DNA of 64,000 bases from Zeaxanthinibacter sp. PT1 (GCF_028464225.1 NZ_JAQPCN010000003.1:124001-188000); one strand, 5' to 3'; shown: positions 9,069-18,329, counted from the stretch's first letter. Notes: a model not told the origin generated them from the sequence alone. A program made the numbers and translations.

Positions 9069-9699
9069 ATTGCCCCCTACCCAGGTTTGTACGGAATCGC
9101 TGGGGCAGGGATTCATTGCTAAGCGCCCACTGCAGGTGTTTTTTGTTTTTGTCCCTGTCGTAAATTAGTCGGTAACATTGCTCAACGGTCAAAAGGTTTC
9201 CGGACCTTCGCTCCAATTTCAGGGTATCCCCAGCCTGTACAAGACCTTTCTCCAAAACGCGAACATAAGTGCCGGGTCTGTTTCGGTTAATAAAGGCATT
9301 TATGATTTCCTGGTCCTTAAAGCGGTACCCGAGTTTAAAGCAGGGTTCCCTGGGTTGGGTTACTTCAACCAGGGAGTCGCCTACGCGGTACTGGTCCCCA
9401 ATACGTATTTCTGATTCTTTCATCCCGGAAACTGTAAGATTTTCACCAAACATTCCCCAGTTCCAGTTCAGCAAAGGATATAATGGTTTCCAGAACGCAT
9501 ACTCTTCGGCACTGAATAAGTAGCAAGCTTTATATGCTCCCCCATGAACTTTAGGGCTGCCAATGGTATCTCCGCTCACAGCTTCCGTATCCAGGTAAAT
9601 GGGATCTTTGGTCGGGATTTTATAGATCCCGGTTTTATGTTCTTTGCCCTCCCAGAAGAAGGTAGCAGGTTCTGCAATATTGGTAGCGAGCACTTTCAT
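9067..9699 (-). CDS. MOSC domain protein (YiiM-like)
   Basis: 210 residues. The signature is QPREPCFKLGYRF, which contains the conserved MOSC cysteine, preceded by GMFGENLTVSG and GDQYRVGD. MOSC domains bind the molybdenum cofactor sulfur or act on 6-hydroxylaminopurine-type N-hydroxylated substrates; the YiiM branch is implicated in the latter. Which reaction applies here cannot be told from sequence. It is transcribed just after the DoxX-like gene (13 bp gap), so the two probably share a transcript. Confidence 0.83.
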   Translation of the reverse strand: MKVLATNIAEPATFFWEGKEHKTGIYKIPTKDPIYLDTEAVSGDTIGSPKVHGGAYKACYLFSAEEYAFWKPLYPLLNWNWGMFGENLTVSGMKESEIRIGDQYRVGDSLVEVTQPREPCFKLGYRFKDQEIINAFINRNRPGTYVRVLEKGLVQAGDTLKLERRSGNLLTVEQCYRLIYDRDKNKKHLQWALSNESLPQRFRTNLGRGQ

Positions 9700-9712
9700 A
9701 AGCCAAAGATAA

Positions 9713-10072
9713 TCAAATGAACAGGTAAGTATAGGCCCAATACATAAGAAGGAATTGCAGGGGAATGCGGAGCAGCAGTAACCATTTAGGAAAGCCTGCG
9801 GCAGCCTTCTTACTCGTCAGCATATGGATATGGACCAACAGAAAGATTGCGAGCATGAGAATGATACCGTAAACCGCGTAATTCAGCGTAGCGGGAAAAC
9901 ATAAGCCGAATCCGAGTATGATCTCTGCCAGTCCGCTCAGGTAAACTAAAGCGGTAGCCCGAGGTAAATACCGGGGCATAATACGGAGATAGGTTTTAGG
10001 GAATACAAAATGCATGATCCCGGCAATGATAAACATGCCGGCCATCAGGTAGAGGTGCCAGGGAAAGTTCAT
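9713..10072 (-). CDS. DoxX-like small membrane protein
   Basis: 119 residues with four predicted membrane helices and motifs typical of the DoxX/DoxD-like family (FPKTYLRIMPRYLPRA followed by LSGLAEIILGFGL). Members are often near redox genes, but no activity can be assigned. It is upstream of the MOSC gene in a likely two-gene operon. Confidence 0.7.
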   Translation of the reverse strand: MNFPWHLYLMAGMFIIAGIMHFVFPKTYLRIMPRYLPRATALVYLSGLAEIILGFGLCFPATLNYAVYGIILMLAIFLLVHIHMLTSKKAAAGFPKWLLLLRIPLQFLLMYWAYTYLFI

Positions 10073-10085
10073 TTTCTAAAAATAT

Positions 10086-10117
10086 AAAAAGGCCGCCTTG
10101 CAGGGCGACCTTTTTTA
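10086..10117. terminator. Bidirectional terminator downstream of htpG
   Basis: AGGCCGCCT-TGC-AGGGCGACCT stem flanked by A5 and T6. It follows the htpG stop codon on the minus strand and lies just upstream of the DoxX-like gene. Confidence 0.85.
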
Positions 10118-10135
10118 AAAAATATGGAATTCACC

Positions 10136-12022
10136 TTATTTGATCATATCATAACTGCGGTTGATAAAATCTGTAAGGGCTTCTCCTTTCAATAAACCTT
10201 TAGACAGGCGCGCAAGGTCTAATGACTGGCTGATAAGCCGCTCGCGCTTCTTCGCTGTCTTGGTATTCAGGATGTCACTGACCAGTGGATGGTTTGTATT
10301 GACCACCAGGTTGTACATTTCCGGCATATTACCCATGCCGAACATTCCGCCACCACCGGTTTGTTGCATCTCTTTCATCCTTCTCATGAATTCGGGTTCT
10401 GTAATGACAAAGGGTGCAGCATCAGAATCCATGGACTCTAACTGTATAGTATATCCCTTGTCCGTGACAACTTCTTCCATTGCTGATTTCAGTTTCTCTT
10501 TTTCTTCATCAGACAGCTTGGAGATCTGGGCATCTTCTTTTTTGATGAGGTTGTCAACATGATCGGCATCGACACGCGCAAATGAAAGCTTTTCATTAGA
10601 AGTCTCCAGCTTCTGTACGAGGTGGGGGACAATTGGAGAGTCTAACAGCAATACTTCATATCCTTTTGCCTTAGCCGCTTTGATGTAACTGTGCTGTGCT
10701 TCTTTGTCTGAAGCGTAAAGCACCACTAATTTGTCGTCTTTATCGGTTTGCTTCCCCTGTATTTTCTCTTTCAGTTCTTCCAGCGTAAAATATTGCCCAT
10801 CTACCGTAGGGTAAAGTGCAAATTTATCAGCTTTGTCATAGAACTTGTCCTCGGAAAGCATCCCGTATTCGATCACGATTTTGATATCGTTCCATTTCTT
10901 TTCAAAATCTTCCCTGTTGTCCTTGAAGAGTGAAGTAAGCTTATCCGCGACCTTCCTGGTAATATAAGAAGAGATCTTTTTAACCGCGCCGTCGGCCTGC
11001 AGGTAAGACCTGGAAACATTCAGTGGAATATCCGGCGAATCAATCACACCGCGAAGCATGGTCAGGAATTCAGGAACGATTCCTTCCACATTATCCGTAA
11101 CAAAGACCTGGTTCTGGTATAATTGGATTCGGTCTTTCTGAATGTTCAGATCGTTGGTAAGTTTAGGGAAATACAGAATACCTGTTAAGTTAAAAGGGTA
11201 ATCCACATTAAGGTGTATATGGAAAAGCGGTTCTTCAAACTGCATAGGGTAGAGCTCACGGTAGAACTCTTTATAATCCCCTTCTTCCAGGTCGACCGGT
11301 TTTTTTGTCCAGGCCGGTTCGGGGTTATTGATAATGTTATCAACTTCTTTGGTAGGAGCTTCCTCTTCTTCTTTAGCCCCTTCGGGTTTTGGTAGGGTCT
11401 CTGTGCGAGTACCGAATTTGATCGGTATAGGCATAAACTTATTGTACTTGCTTAGAAGTTCGGCTATACGACCTTCTTCGAGGAATTCGGTTGAGTCTTC
11501 TGCGATGTGCAGGATAATCTCTGTCCCGTGCTCATTTCGCTCTGCTTCTTCCATGCTGAATTCCGGGGAGCCGTCGCATACCCAGTGAACTGCAGGTTCA
11601 TCCTTAAAGCTCTTAGTTATGATCTCAACCTTTGATGCTACCATAAAGGCGGAATAAAATCCAAGTCCGAAATGCCCGATGATACCGGAATCCTTGGCAG
11701 AATCCTTGTACTTGTCCAGGAACTCTTCGGCCCCGGAAAAGGCTACTTCATTGATGTATTTTTTAACCTCGTCCGCGGTCATCCCGATACCCTGGTCCAG
11801 GATATGGAGCTTTTTACCTTCCTTATCAATACGGACCTCGATCATCGGGTTGCCGTATTCTACCGAGGCCTCGCCGATGGTAGTTAGGTGTTTAAGTTTG
11901 AGGGTAGCGTCTGTAGCGTTGGAAATCAGTTCCCTCAGGAAAATTTCGTGATCGCTGTAGAGAAATTTCTTGATCAGCGGAAATATGTTCTCGACCGATA
12001 CATTAATCTTACCTGTTGCCAT
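10136..12022 (-). CDS. htpG: HtpG, Hsp90-family molecular chaperone
   Basis: 628 residues, full length. The N-terminal GHKL ATPase domain begins MATGKINVSVENIFPLIKK and carries ELISNATDA (Asn for Mg-ATP), DQGIGMT and GHFGLGFYSAFMV. The middle domain includes LPLNVSRSYLQ with the conserved Arg that contacts ATP phosphate. The C-terminal dimerisation domain ends at SYDMIK. HtpG folds and remodels client proteins in the cytoplasm, usually under heat or oxidative stress. The gene is divergent from the TetR regulator, with 335 bp between them. Confidence 0.97.
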   Translation of the reverse strand: MATGKINVSVENIFPLIKKFLYSDHEIFLRELISNATDATLKLKHLTTIGEASVEYGNPMIEVRIDKEGKKLHILDQGIGMTADEVKKYINEVAFSGAEEFLDKYKDSAKDSGIIGHFGLGFYSAFMVASKVEIITKSFKDEPAVHWVCDGSPEFSMEEAERNEHGTEIILHIAEDSTEFLEEGRIAELLSKYNKFMPIPIKFGTRTETLPKPEGAKEEEEAPTKEVDNIINNPEPAWTKKPVDLEEGDYKEFYRELYPMQFEEPLFHIHLNVDYPFNLTGILYFPKLTNDLNIQKDRIQLYQNQVFVTDNVEGIVPEFLTMLRGVIDSPDIPLNVSRSYLQADGAVKKISSYITRKVADKLTSLFKDNREDFEKKWNDIKIVIEYGMLSEDKFYDKADKFALYPTVDGQYFTLEELKEKIQGKQTDKDDKLVVLYASDKEAQHSYIKAAKAKGYEVLLLDSPIVPHLVQKLETSNEKLSFARVDADHVDNLIKKEDAQISKLSDEEKEKLKSAMEEVVTDKGYTIQLESMDSDAAPFVITEPEFMRRMKEMQQTGGGGMFGMGNMPEMYNLVVNTNHPLVSDILNTKTAKKRERLISQSLDLARLSKGLLKGEALTDFINRSYDMIK

Positions 12023-12162
12023 TGTATTCGTTAAATTTTATTAGTACGCTAGAGGAATGTCAAAAAAAGTACCAGCCCTTGAAAAAGTGACAAACTGACA
12101 CTTAGAATTAAGTTTAACAATTATTTATGTTTAAATATACATTATAATTGATAAACAAAATA

Positions 12163-12170
12163 TATATTTG
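12163..12170 (+). promoter_or_regulatory. -7 box TATATTTG of a candidate small transcript
   Basis: An exact TAnnTTTG match in the htpG/TetR gap. Placing its first T at -12 predicts a start at about 12175. Confidence 0.5.
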
Positions 12171-12174
12171 TATC

Positions 12175-12290
12175 GAGGTTAATAATTTATGTTGTTAGTC
12201 TACAGCTCAAAAAGGCTAGCAGCGTAAGGCTTAATTAAATGGTTTGGTTATTTAGATAAACGTGTCTTCCCCCCGGAAGGCACGTTTTGT
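12175..12290 (+). ncRNA. Candidate small RNA or leader peptide transcript
   Basis: About 115 nt between a good promoter and a strong terminator, in the 335-bp gap between htpG and the TetR gene. It also contains a 12-codon frame at 12189-12227 (MLLVYSSKRLAA), starting 14 nt after the predicted start of transcription, so the product could be a tiny peptide. The terminator separates it from the TetR gene. I do not recognise a known RNA family. Confidence 0.4.
12258..12288 (+). terminator. Intrinsic terminator of the candidate small RNA
   Basis: AAACGTGTCTTCC / GGAAGGCACGTTT, a near-perfect 13-bp stem with a four-C loop, then TTTTG. Confidence 0.85.
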
Positions 12291-12357
12291 TTTGGCATAT
12301 AATTAACAGCAATTATGTCAAGTATATTGTATTTTTACTTCAACAAAAAATATTCAG

Positions 12358-13017
12358 ATGACAGCAAAGGCAAGCAGCGCAAAAACCACCCCGGATGCCA
12401 TTATTTCACATTATATGACTCATGTCCTTGAACAGGGTGAAAGCCCGGTATCGGTTTATAAGTTTTGTAAAGAACACCAGATCAAAGAGGAGGAATTTTA
12501 CAATCATTTTGGTTCGTTCCAAGGATTGGAAAAAGCAATATGGAATACCTTTTTCAGTAAGACCGATGCGTTGCTCAGGAAGAATAAGGAGTATAATGCC
12601 TATGACAAGCGCGAAAAACTACTGACGTTCTACTATACCTTCTTTGAAATGTTAAGCCTGAACAGGAGTTATGTCTTGCTGGCCCTTGACGGGAAGAAGG
12701 AGCGTCTCAAGACCATGAAACAACTTTCTGGTTTGAGGGTGCATATAAGGGAGTTTGGAAAAATGCTGGTGGAAGAAAGCAACTCAGAAAAACGTTATCA
12801 GATATCCAGGTTATCCCCCGGGTTTGTTGCCGAAGGTGTCTGGGTGCAATTCTTATTCCTGTTAAAATTCTGGATGGATGACAATTCTCCCGGTTTTGAA
12901 AGAACAGACGTGGCTATAGAAAAGTCCGTCAACACCGTATTTGAACTTTTTGACAACGCTCCCTTTGACAGTATAATTGATTTTGGCAAGTTCCTTTACG
13001 GGGAACGTATGTCTTAA
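12358..13017 (+). CDS. TetR-like transcriptional regulator
   Basis: 219 residues. The N-terminus (about residues 10-60) looks like a TetR helix-turn-helix (SPVSVYKFCKEHQIKEEEFYNHFGSFQGLEKAIW), somewhat divergent because the usual GVSxxTLYxHF motif reads KEEEFYNHF. The rest is an all-helical ligand-binding domain. It is followed after 20 bp by an ABC1-type kinase gene, so the two probably form one operon. Ligand and targets are unknown. Confidence 0.8.
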   Translation: MTAKASSAKTTPDAIISHYMTHVLEQGESPVSVYKFCKEHQIKEEEFYNHFGSFQGLEKAIWNTFFSKTDALLRKNKEYNAYDKREKLLTFYYTFFEMLSLNRSYVLLALDGKKERLKTMKQLSGLRVHIREFGKMLVEESNSEKRYQISRLSPGFVAEGVWVQFLFLLKFWMDDNSPGFERTDVAIEKSVNTVFELFDNAPFDSIIDFGKFLYGERMS

Positions 13018-13037
13018 CCGCTCTCTTAAAAGCATAT

Positions 13038-14348
13038 ATGCAAACACTAGATAAAATCCCTACCGGGAAAATTGAACGTGCCGGAAAGCTGGTGAAAACC
13101 GGGGCTAAGATCGGGGGAAACTACATAAAATATTACGGCAAGAAATTGGTTCAACCAGACCTTGGAAGGGATGAACTGGACCAGGATAATGCGGGAGATA
13201 TCTATGACGGGCTGAAAAGCCTGAAGGGCAGTGCCTTAAAAGTAGCACAGATGTTAAGTATGGATAAGAACCTCTTGCCCAGGGCTTACGTAGAGAAATT
13301 TTCTTTAGCGCAATTCTCGGTACCCCCTCTGTCTGCTCCTCTTGTGAGAAAGACCTTCTTCAAGTATTTTGGCAAATATCCCGAGGACCTCTTTGACGAT
13401 TTTAATTCTTCTGCCATTAATGCAGCCAGCATTGGCCAGGTGCACAAGGCACAGAAAGATGGTAAGTCGCTCGCAGTAAAAATTCAATATCCTGGCGTGG
13501 CTGCCAGTATCAAGAGCGACCTGGCCCTGGTAAAACCCATCGCTATCCGCATGTTTAACCTGGAGGGTAAGGATACCGATAAATATTTCGGGGAGGTGGA
13601 AGAGAAACTTGAGGAAGAAACCAATTATATGCTGGAGCTGAAACAGAGCCGTGAGATCACGGAAGCTTGTGCGGTTCTGCCGGGTATAGACTTTCCGCAA
13701 TATTACCCCGAACTATCCAGTGATCGGATACTGACCATGGATTGGATGCATGGAAAGCACCTCAGTGAATATACATCGACTGATTTTGACCGGGAAGAAG
13801 CCCGGCAAATTGGACAATCCCTCTGGGATTTCTATATGTTCCAGATGCATGGGTTACGCAGGGTGCATGCAGACCCACATCCCGGCAATTTCCTCGTAAG
13901 CGAGCAGGGCAGGCTTATTGCCATAGATTTTGGATGTGTCAAGGAGATACCGGGTTCCTTCTATGTGCCTTATTTTGAATTAGCCAAAAAAGAGACCTTG
14001 GCAGATGATAAGCTATTTACCGAAAAATTGTTTGAACTGGAGATCTTAATGGATTCTGACAGTTCGGAGGAACGTATATTCTTTAAGAGCCTATTCAAGG
14101 AAATGCTCAGTTTATTTACTTCTCCCTTTAACGAAGCATATTTTGATTTTGGGGATGAGGTCTTCTGGGAACGAATTGCCAGCCTGAGTACGCGTTTATC
14201 CAAGGGGGACGAGATCAGGAATTTAAATTCTAACCGCGGATCTAAACACTTTCTATATATCAACAGAACTTTCTTTGGTCTTTATAATATGCTCTATGAC
14301 CTGAAGGCCAGGGTAGAAGTGGATCGCTTCAGGAAATACATGGATTAA
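13038..14348 (+). CDS. ABC1/UbiB-family atypical kinase
   Basis: 436 residues. Family motifs: the KxGQ-like region reads LKGSALKVAQMLSMD (near residue 58), then AAASIGQVHKA-type AASIGQVH (the Ala-rich nucleotide loop), VKIQYPG with the catalytic Lys, and MHADPHPGNF-like RVHADPHPGNF followed by IDFG. ABC1 proteins (UbiB, COQ8, AarF) are ATPases linked to quinone and isoprenoid lipid metabolism. Their action here is unknown. Closely coupled to the TetR-like gene in front. Confidence 0.88.
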   Translation: MQTLDKIPTGKIERAGKLVKTGAKIGGNYIKYYGKKLVQPDLGRDELDQDNAGDIYDGLKSLKGSALKVAQMLSMDKNLLPRAYVEKFSLAQFSVPPLSAPLVRKTFFKYFGKYPEDLFDDFNSSAINAASIGQVHKAQKDGKSLAVKIQYPGVAASIKSDLALVKPIAIRMFNLEGKDTDKYFGEVEEKLEEETNYMLELKQSREITEACAVLPGIDFPQYYPELSSDRILTMDWMHGKHLSEYTSTDFDREEARQIGQSLWDFYMFQMHGLRRVHADPHPGNFLVSEQGRLIAIDFGCVKEIPGSFYVPYFELAKKETLADDKLFTEKLFELEILMDSDSSEERIFFKSLFKEMLSLFTSPFNEAYFDFGDEVFWERIASLSTRLSKGDEIRNLNSNRGSKHFLYINRTFFGLYNMLYDLKARVEVDRFRKYMD

Positions 14349-14397
14349 ACTTCTTGTAACAGCAGCTAGTTTTCAATAGATTTTTGTCTATTTTAGA

Positions 14398-14405
14398 TAA
14401 ATTTG
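14398..14405 (+). promoter_or_regulatory. -7 box TAAATTTG for fabH
   Basis: An exact TAnnTTTG match 48 bp before the fabH start, inside the frame of possible upstream start codons. This supports the downstream start at 14453. Confidence 0.6.
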
Positions 14406-14452
14406 CGCCCTCCGCTCACGGTAGTGCCGTTCCGGATAAAACTAAACTGAAT

Positions 14453-15460
14453 ATGTACAACAGCAAGATAAAAGGACTTGGATATTATGTCCCAGACAAT
14501 GTCGTGACTAACGATGACCTGTCTAAACTAATGGATACCAATGATGCCTGGATACAGGAACGCACCGGTATACAAGAACGGAGACACGTGGTCAAAGGTG
14601 AAGATACCACCACCAGCATGGGAGTAAAAGCCGCCCGGATCGCCATAGAGAGAGCCGGGATTAATAAAGATGAAATTGATTTCATAGTTTTTGCAACCCT
14701 GAGCCCTGATTATTATTTCCCTGGGCCGGGTGTCCTGGTCCAGAGAGATCTCGGTCTTCCTACGGTAGGAGCTATCGATGTGCGTAACCAATGTTCCGGT
14801 TTTATCTACGGATTATCCGTAGCCGACCAATTTGTTAAAACCGGGATGTACAAAAATGTCCTGGTGATCGGTTCCGAATTGCACTCGCACGGACTGGATA
14901 TGACCACCAGGGGCAGGGGAGTGTCCGTTATTTTTGGAGACGGTGCCGGTGCTGCGGTTATAAGTCGTGAAGAAGATAATAGTAAAGGAATCCTTTCCAC
15001 GCACTTGCATTCCGAAGGGCAGCATGCCGAAGAGCTTTCATTGTTAGCTCCCGGCATGGGTAGCCGATGGGTGACAGACATTATTGAAGAGAATGATCCT
15101 AATGATGAGTCGTATTACCCATATATGAATGGGCAGTTTGTCTTTAAGAATGCGGTAGTCCGTTTCAGTGAAGTTATCGTTGAAGGCTTGCAGAAAAATG
15201 GGCTCAAGAAAGAAGATATCGATCTGCTTGTACCTCACCAGGCTAACCTGAGGATTTCCCAGTTTATACAAAAGAAATTTGGTTTGAGTGATGACCAGGT
15301 ATTTAATAACATCATGAAATACGGGAATACCACAGCAGCTTCCATCCCGATAGCGCTGACCGAGGCCTGGGAGAAAGGAAAGATCAAGGAGGGTGACCTC
15401 GTTGTCCTGGCGGCCTTTGGTAGTGGGTTTACCTGGGGAAGCGCCATTATCAGGTGGTAA
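14453..15460 (+). CDS. fabH: Beta-ketoacyl-ACP synthase III
   Basis: 335 residues. FabH condenses a short acyl-CoA with malonyl-ACP to start fatty-acid synthesis. The Cys-His-Asn triad is visible: NQCSGFIYG (Cys114), PHQANLRI and GNTTAAS. I chose the start MYNSKIKGLGYYVP because the family starts there and the -7 box lies upstream of it; an in-frame ATG at 14384 would add 23 unlikely residues. The insert region HSHGLDMTTRGRGVSVIFGDGAGA is typical of the Bacteroidota FabH branch. Confidence 0.92.
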   Translation: MYNSKIKGLGYYVPDNVVTNDDLSKLMDTNDAWIQERTGIQERRHVVKGEDTTTSMGVKAARIAIERAGINKDEIDFIVFATLSPDYYFPGPGVLVQRDLGLPTVGAIDVRNQCSGFIYGLSVADQFVKTGMYKNVLVIGSELHSHGLDMTTRGRGVSVIFGDGAGAAVISREEDNSKGILSTHLHSEGQHAEELSLLAPGMGSRWVTDIIEENDPNDESYYPYMNGQFVFKNAVVRFSEVIVEGLQKNGLKKEDIDLLVPHQANLRISQFIQKKFGLSDDQVFNNIMKYGNTTAASIPIALTEAWEKGKIKEGDLVVLAAFGSGFTWGSAIIRW

Positions 15461-15482
15461 CTTAAAATTAACTTATACTGAG

Positions 15483-15510
15483 AACCCTGTTCTAATCGAA
15501 CAGGGTTTCT
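15483..15510. terminator. Terminator between fabH and the receptor gene
   Basis: AACCCTGTTC-TAATC-GAACAGGGTT perfect stem followed by T-rich sequence. It serves two converging genes. Confidence 0.85.
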
Positions 15511-15530
15511 TATTTATTCTTCAGACCAGC

Positions 15531-17978
15531 TTAAAGGATGCCTCCGCTGCTTTGCTTCGTATTGTCATCTCGCTGCTTACGTTGGCTCTGCCTGTTCTTT
15601 CCGCTCCCGAAACGATAGGAAAGTCCGGCGAATACATTCTGGCTTTCCCAGTTAAACTGCCCGTTCTGGGCATAGGGTCGCTGCCCGTCAAATGCAAATC
15701 TCATGGTGTTGAATACGTCATTAAAATTCAGGCTGACGGTCCCTTTTCCATCCGCAAAACTATAGCGAGCCCCAGTATTGATAAAATACATGGGTTCTAC
15801 CAGGAATTGCAGGTTCTGGTTTTGGCCCCGGTAAAAGCCGAAGAGTTGAAGGGTCAATTTTTTGGTAACACTGAAACTCTGGTTGAGCCTGAGGTTCCAG
15901 GCGGTGTTCTCTACATTCACATCTTCTGTGCGTATATCATCTTCTGTTATTGGGGGGTCGGAATTATCCAACACCTCCGTGATTCCGCGCTGGGTCTGGT
16001 TGTAGAGGTCAAAACTGCCATTGATGCTCCACCATTTTAAAGGCTTGTAATTTGTGCTGAGTTCAAAACCATAAGCTGAGGTGTTCTGGAAATTATCATA
16101 GGTCAGGATAAGTTTTGTGAGGTCTAGCCGGTCTACATATACGGCCCTGTTGATCTCGTCCTGTATACTACGGTAGAAGACCCCTGTGGTAAAACTTCCT
16201 TTTTCCATCCTGTGGGTATAATTCACTTCATACGAATCTGTGAACTGTGGTTCCAAGGAAGGATTTCCAAAACCTGAGATCAGCGGGGTTGCCCATTCCC
16301 TGATGGGGTTTACCTGCCCGAGCCCGGGCCGGTCCACGCGGCGGCTGTAACTTGCCTGTAACTGGTCTTTCTCACCCGGGGAATAGGTGAGGAATGCCGA
16401 AGGATAAAACTGGAAGTATTCGTCCGTAAATGCTCTGACCTGGTTGGTATCGGCCTTTACAGTCACATCTTCTACCCTGACACCTGCCTGGTAGGACCAT
16501 TTTTCGTAAGTTTTTCCAAAGGTGACATAGGCCGAGTAGATATCCATGCCGTAGGTGAACTCGGTATCCGGAGTTGGTGCAAGGTTCCCGCTTGAATTGA
16601 AAGTCTGACCGGTAGATCGGTATCCTACATTGGTTTCAAAACTTCTGAGCTCCAGCCCGGTCTCTATTTTGGTAATAGAATCCAGTGGATTTACATAATC
16701 TAGATTAACAATGGTTTGGGTCCGATCCGTGTTGACGAAATCTTCATAATCCGCAATCGAAGAATTGCCGCTGAATTGGAAAATAGCATCTTCGTCATCT
16801 TTGAAGCGATTATAGTCGGCTTCCAGTTCCAGGTTATGACCTTCGTCGTTAAAATCCCATTTGTAATCAAAGTTATATTGAGCACTATTGTTATCGTTTC
16901 GATTCAGGAAATCCTGCCGGTTACGTAGGCCCGGATTGTTCTCTACGGTTATTTCCGTAATGCCTAGCCCTTTGCCGTCAAAGGTATTCTGGTTGGTAAA
17001 GAAGGAGATGGTATGATGGTCATCCATGTAAAAGTCCATACCTATCTTATAAAGGTGTGATTTGTTATTGTTTAGAAAATCAAAGTCCTGTAACAACCGT
17101 TCTTCTTCGCGAAGGACAAAGCCATTATTCACATATTTCCCGATATTGGTACCGTAGCTGCCGTAGAGGTTTACTTTCCCATTCCGGTAATTCAGGTCCA
17201 GAGAGCTATTGAATTTAGCCTCTATCCCAACCGTTAGACCCGTACTGAAGTTGCCGTTAAAACCGATGTTGACGTTCTTGTGCAACACTATATTGATAAT
17301 GCCACTCATGCCCTCGGGGTTGTATTTTGCCGATGGGTTGGTGATCAATTCAATAGACTTGATCGATGTAGAGGGAATCTGCCGAAGTAATTGGGCCACA
17401 GGCACATTGGATAGTTTGCCATCAACCATGACCCGTACATTAGAGTTACCCCGCAATGTGAGCTCTCCGGTCTGCTGGTCCAGGTTTACCGACGGAATAT
17501 TGTTCATGATGTCTGAGGCTGTCGCTCCAGCAGTGGTAAGGTCTTTCCCGACATTGACCACTTTGCGGTCTATACGCTGTTCAATGGTTGAGCGTTCTGC
17601 GACCACATCTACGCCGGAGAGTTCTTCCGCATATTCTTCCAGTCGGATCAGGCCGAGATCCTTATTTCGTTCAGACCGACTGATCCGGACCTGGTCGGTG
17701 TAAGTCGTGTACCCGATAAATTGAATATGTATAGAGAATTCCCCTTCAGGAAGGTTATTGATCATAAAAGTACCGTCTTCCTGGGTAATTCCACCGGTAA
17801 CCGTAGCCTGCTCCGGTATGGATTTAATAACGACTGCAGCATAAGGAATGGGCTCGCCGGTTGCGGCGTCTACCACTGTTCCACTGACAGTGCCAATCTT
17901 TTCCACGGGGTCTGTCGGGGCCCCATAGACGGCGTTGAATAATACGATCGCGAAGATCGTTCCTAGTAGTGTTTTCAT
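15531..17978 (-). CDS. Outer-membrane beta-barrel receptor (TonB-dependent receptor-like)
   Basis: 815 residues with a signal peptide (MKTLLGTIFAIVLFNAVYG). A carboxypeptidase-regulatory-like domain follows (GTVSGTVVDAATGEPIPYAAV, about 28-115), then a plug-like domain (RKVVNVGKDLTTAGATASDIMNNIPSV) and a beta barrel of about 550 residues ending in a poorly conserved basic tail. This is the arrangement of the outer-membrane beta-barrel family (OMP_b-brl_3) of Bacteroidota. The tail after the last barrel strand (GLSYRFGSGKN) is Gln/Arg/Lys rich. The substrate is unknown, and no SusD partner is next to it. Confidence 0.85.
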   Translation of the reverse strand: MKTLLGTIFAIVLFNAVYGAPTDPVEKIGTVSGTVVDAATGEPIPYAAVVIKSIPEQATVTGGITQEDGTFMINNLPEGEFSIHIQFIGYTTYTDQVRISRSERNKDLGLIRLEEYAEELSGVDVVAERSTIEQRIDRKVVNVGKDLTTAGATASDIMNNIPSVNLDQQTGELTLRGNSNVRVMVDGKLSNVPVAQLLRQIPSTSIKSIELITNPSAKYNPEGMSGIINIVLHKNVNIGFNGNFSTGLTVGIEAKFNSSLDLNYRNGKVNLYGSYGTNIGKYVNNGFVLREEERLLQDFDFLNNNKSHLYKIGMDFYMDDHHTISFFTNQNTFDGKGLGITEITVENNPGLRNRQDFLNRNDNNSAQYNFDYKWDFNDEGHNLELEADYNRFKDDEDAIFQFSGNSSIADYEDFVNTDRTQTIVNLDYVNPLDSITKIETGLELRSFETNVGYRSTGQTFNSSGNLAPTPDTEFTYGMDIYSAYVTFGKTYEKWSYQAGVRVEDVTVKADTNQVRAFTDEYFQFYPSAFLTYSPGEKDQLQASYSRRVDRPGLGQVNPIREWATPLISGFGNPSLEPQFTDSYEVNYTHRMEKGSFTTGVFYRSIQDEINRAVYVDRLDLTKLILTYDNFQNTSAYGFELSTNYKPLKWWSINGSFDLYNQTQRGITEVLDNSDPPITEDDIRTEDVNVENTAWNLRLNQSFSVTKKLTLQLFGFYRGQNQNLQFLVEPMYFINTGARYSFADGKGTVSLNFNDVFNTMRFAFDGQRPYAQNGQFNWESQNVFAGLSYRFGSGKNRQSQRKQRDDNTKQSSGGIL

Positions 17979-18056
17979 GAGGTTCGCTGATGATTGATTG
18001 ATGATTGATGATACTTAATTGACGCGTGTTCTTCAGTTTTGTTACATCCCCGGGTA

Positions 18057-18064
18057 TAAATTTA
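18057..18064 (+). promoter_or_regulatory. -7 box TAAATTTA before a 26-codon gene
   Basis: Matches TAnnTTTR. Placing its first T at -12 predicts a start at about 18069, 18 nt before the ATG at 18087. Confidence 0.45.
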
Positions 18065-18086
18065 TTGGACTTAAGCTCTTGTATTC

Positions 18087-18167
18087 ATGGGTATTACGGT
18101 GATACAGACGGATGATATCGGGAAAAAGGAAAAAAGAAAGTTGATAAAGAACCTGTTTAAAAAATAA
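18087..18167 (+). CDS. Small basic protein, 26 residues, unknown
   Basis: A short frame (MGITVIQTDDIG followed by a Lys-rich second half ending LIKNLFKK) in the 351-bp gap between the receptor and the CoA-binding protein gene. It has a -7 box 23 bp upstream, and a strong terminator begins at its stop codon, so a short transcript carrying only this frame is likely. The second half would make a basic amphipathic helix. No homologue is known to me. It could also be a small RNA with a chance frame. Confidence 0.4.
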   Translation: MGITVIQTDDIGKKEKRKLIKNLFKK

Positions 18168-18196
18168 AACCCCGATGTTTCCACCGGGGTTTCTTC
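18167..18196 (+). terminator. Intrinsic terminator after the 26-codon gene
   Basis: AAACCCCG / CGGGGTTT stem with a ten-base loop, then TTCTTCC. It begins at the stop codon of the small gene and is too far from any other plus-strand gene to serve one. Confidence 0.8.
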
Positions 18197-18329
18197 CATC
18201 AGGCTGTCACACTAAACACTAACCATTAACTATCAAAAATATGACTGCCCTGACGAAATAGGTTAACCTTAATATATTAGACGCGATATGGTTGAAATCG
18301 TTGCAACACTTAACACACTTTAACAGAGA

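Noticed and set aside
12118-12360. SRP RNA or tmRNA in the htpG gap
   Set aside because: Neither the SRP GGAA-loop motif nor a tRNA-like end is present.
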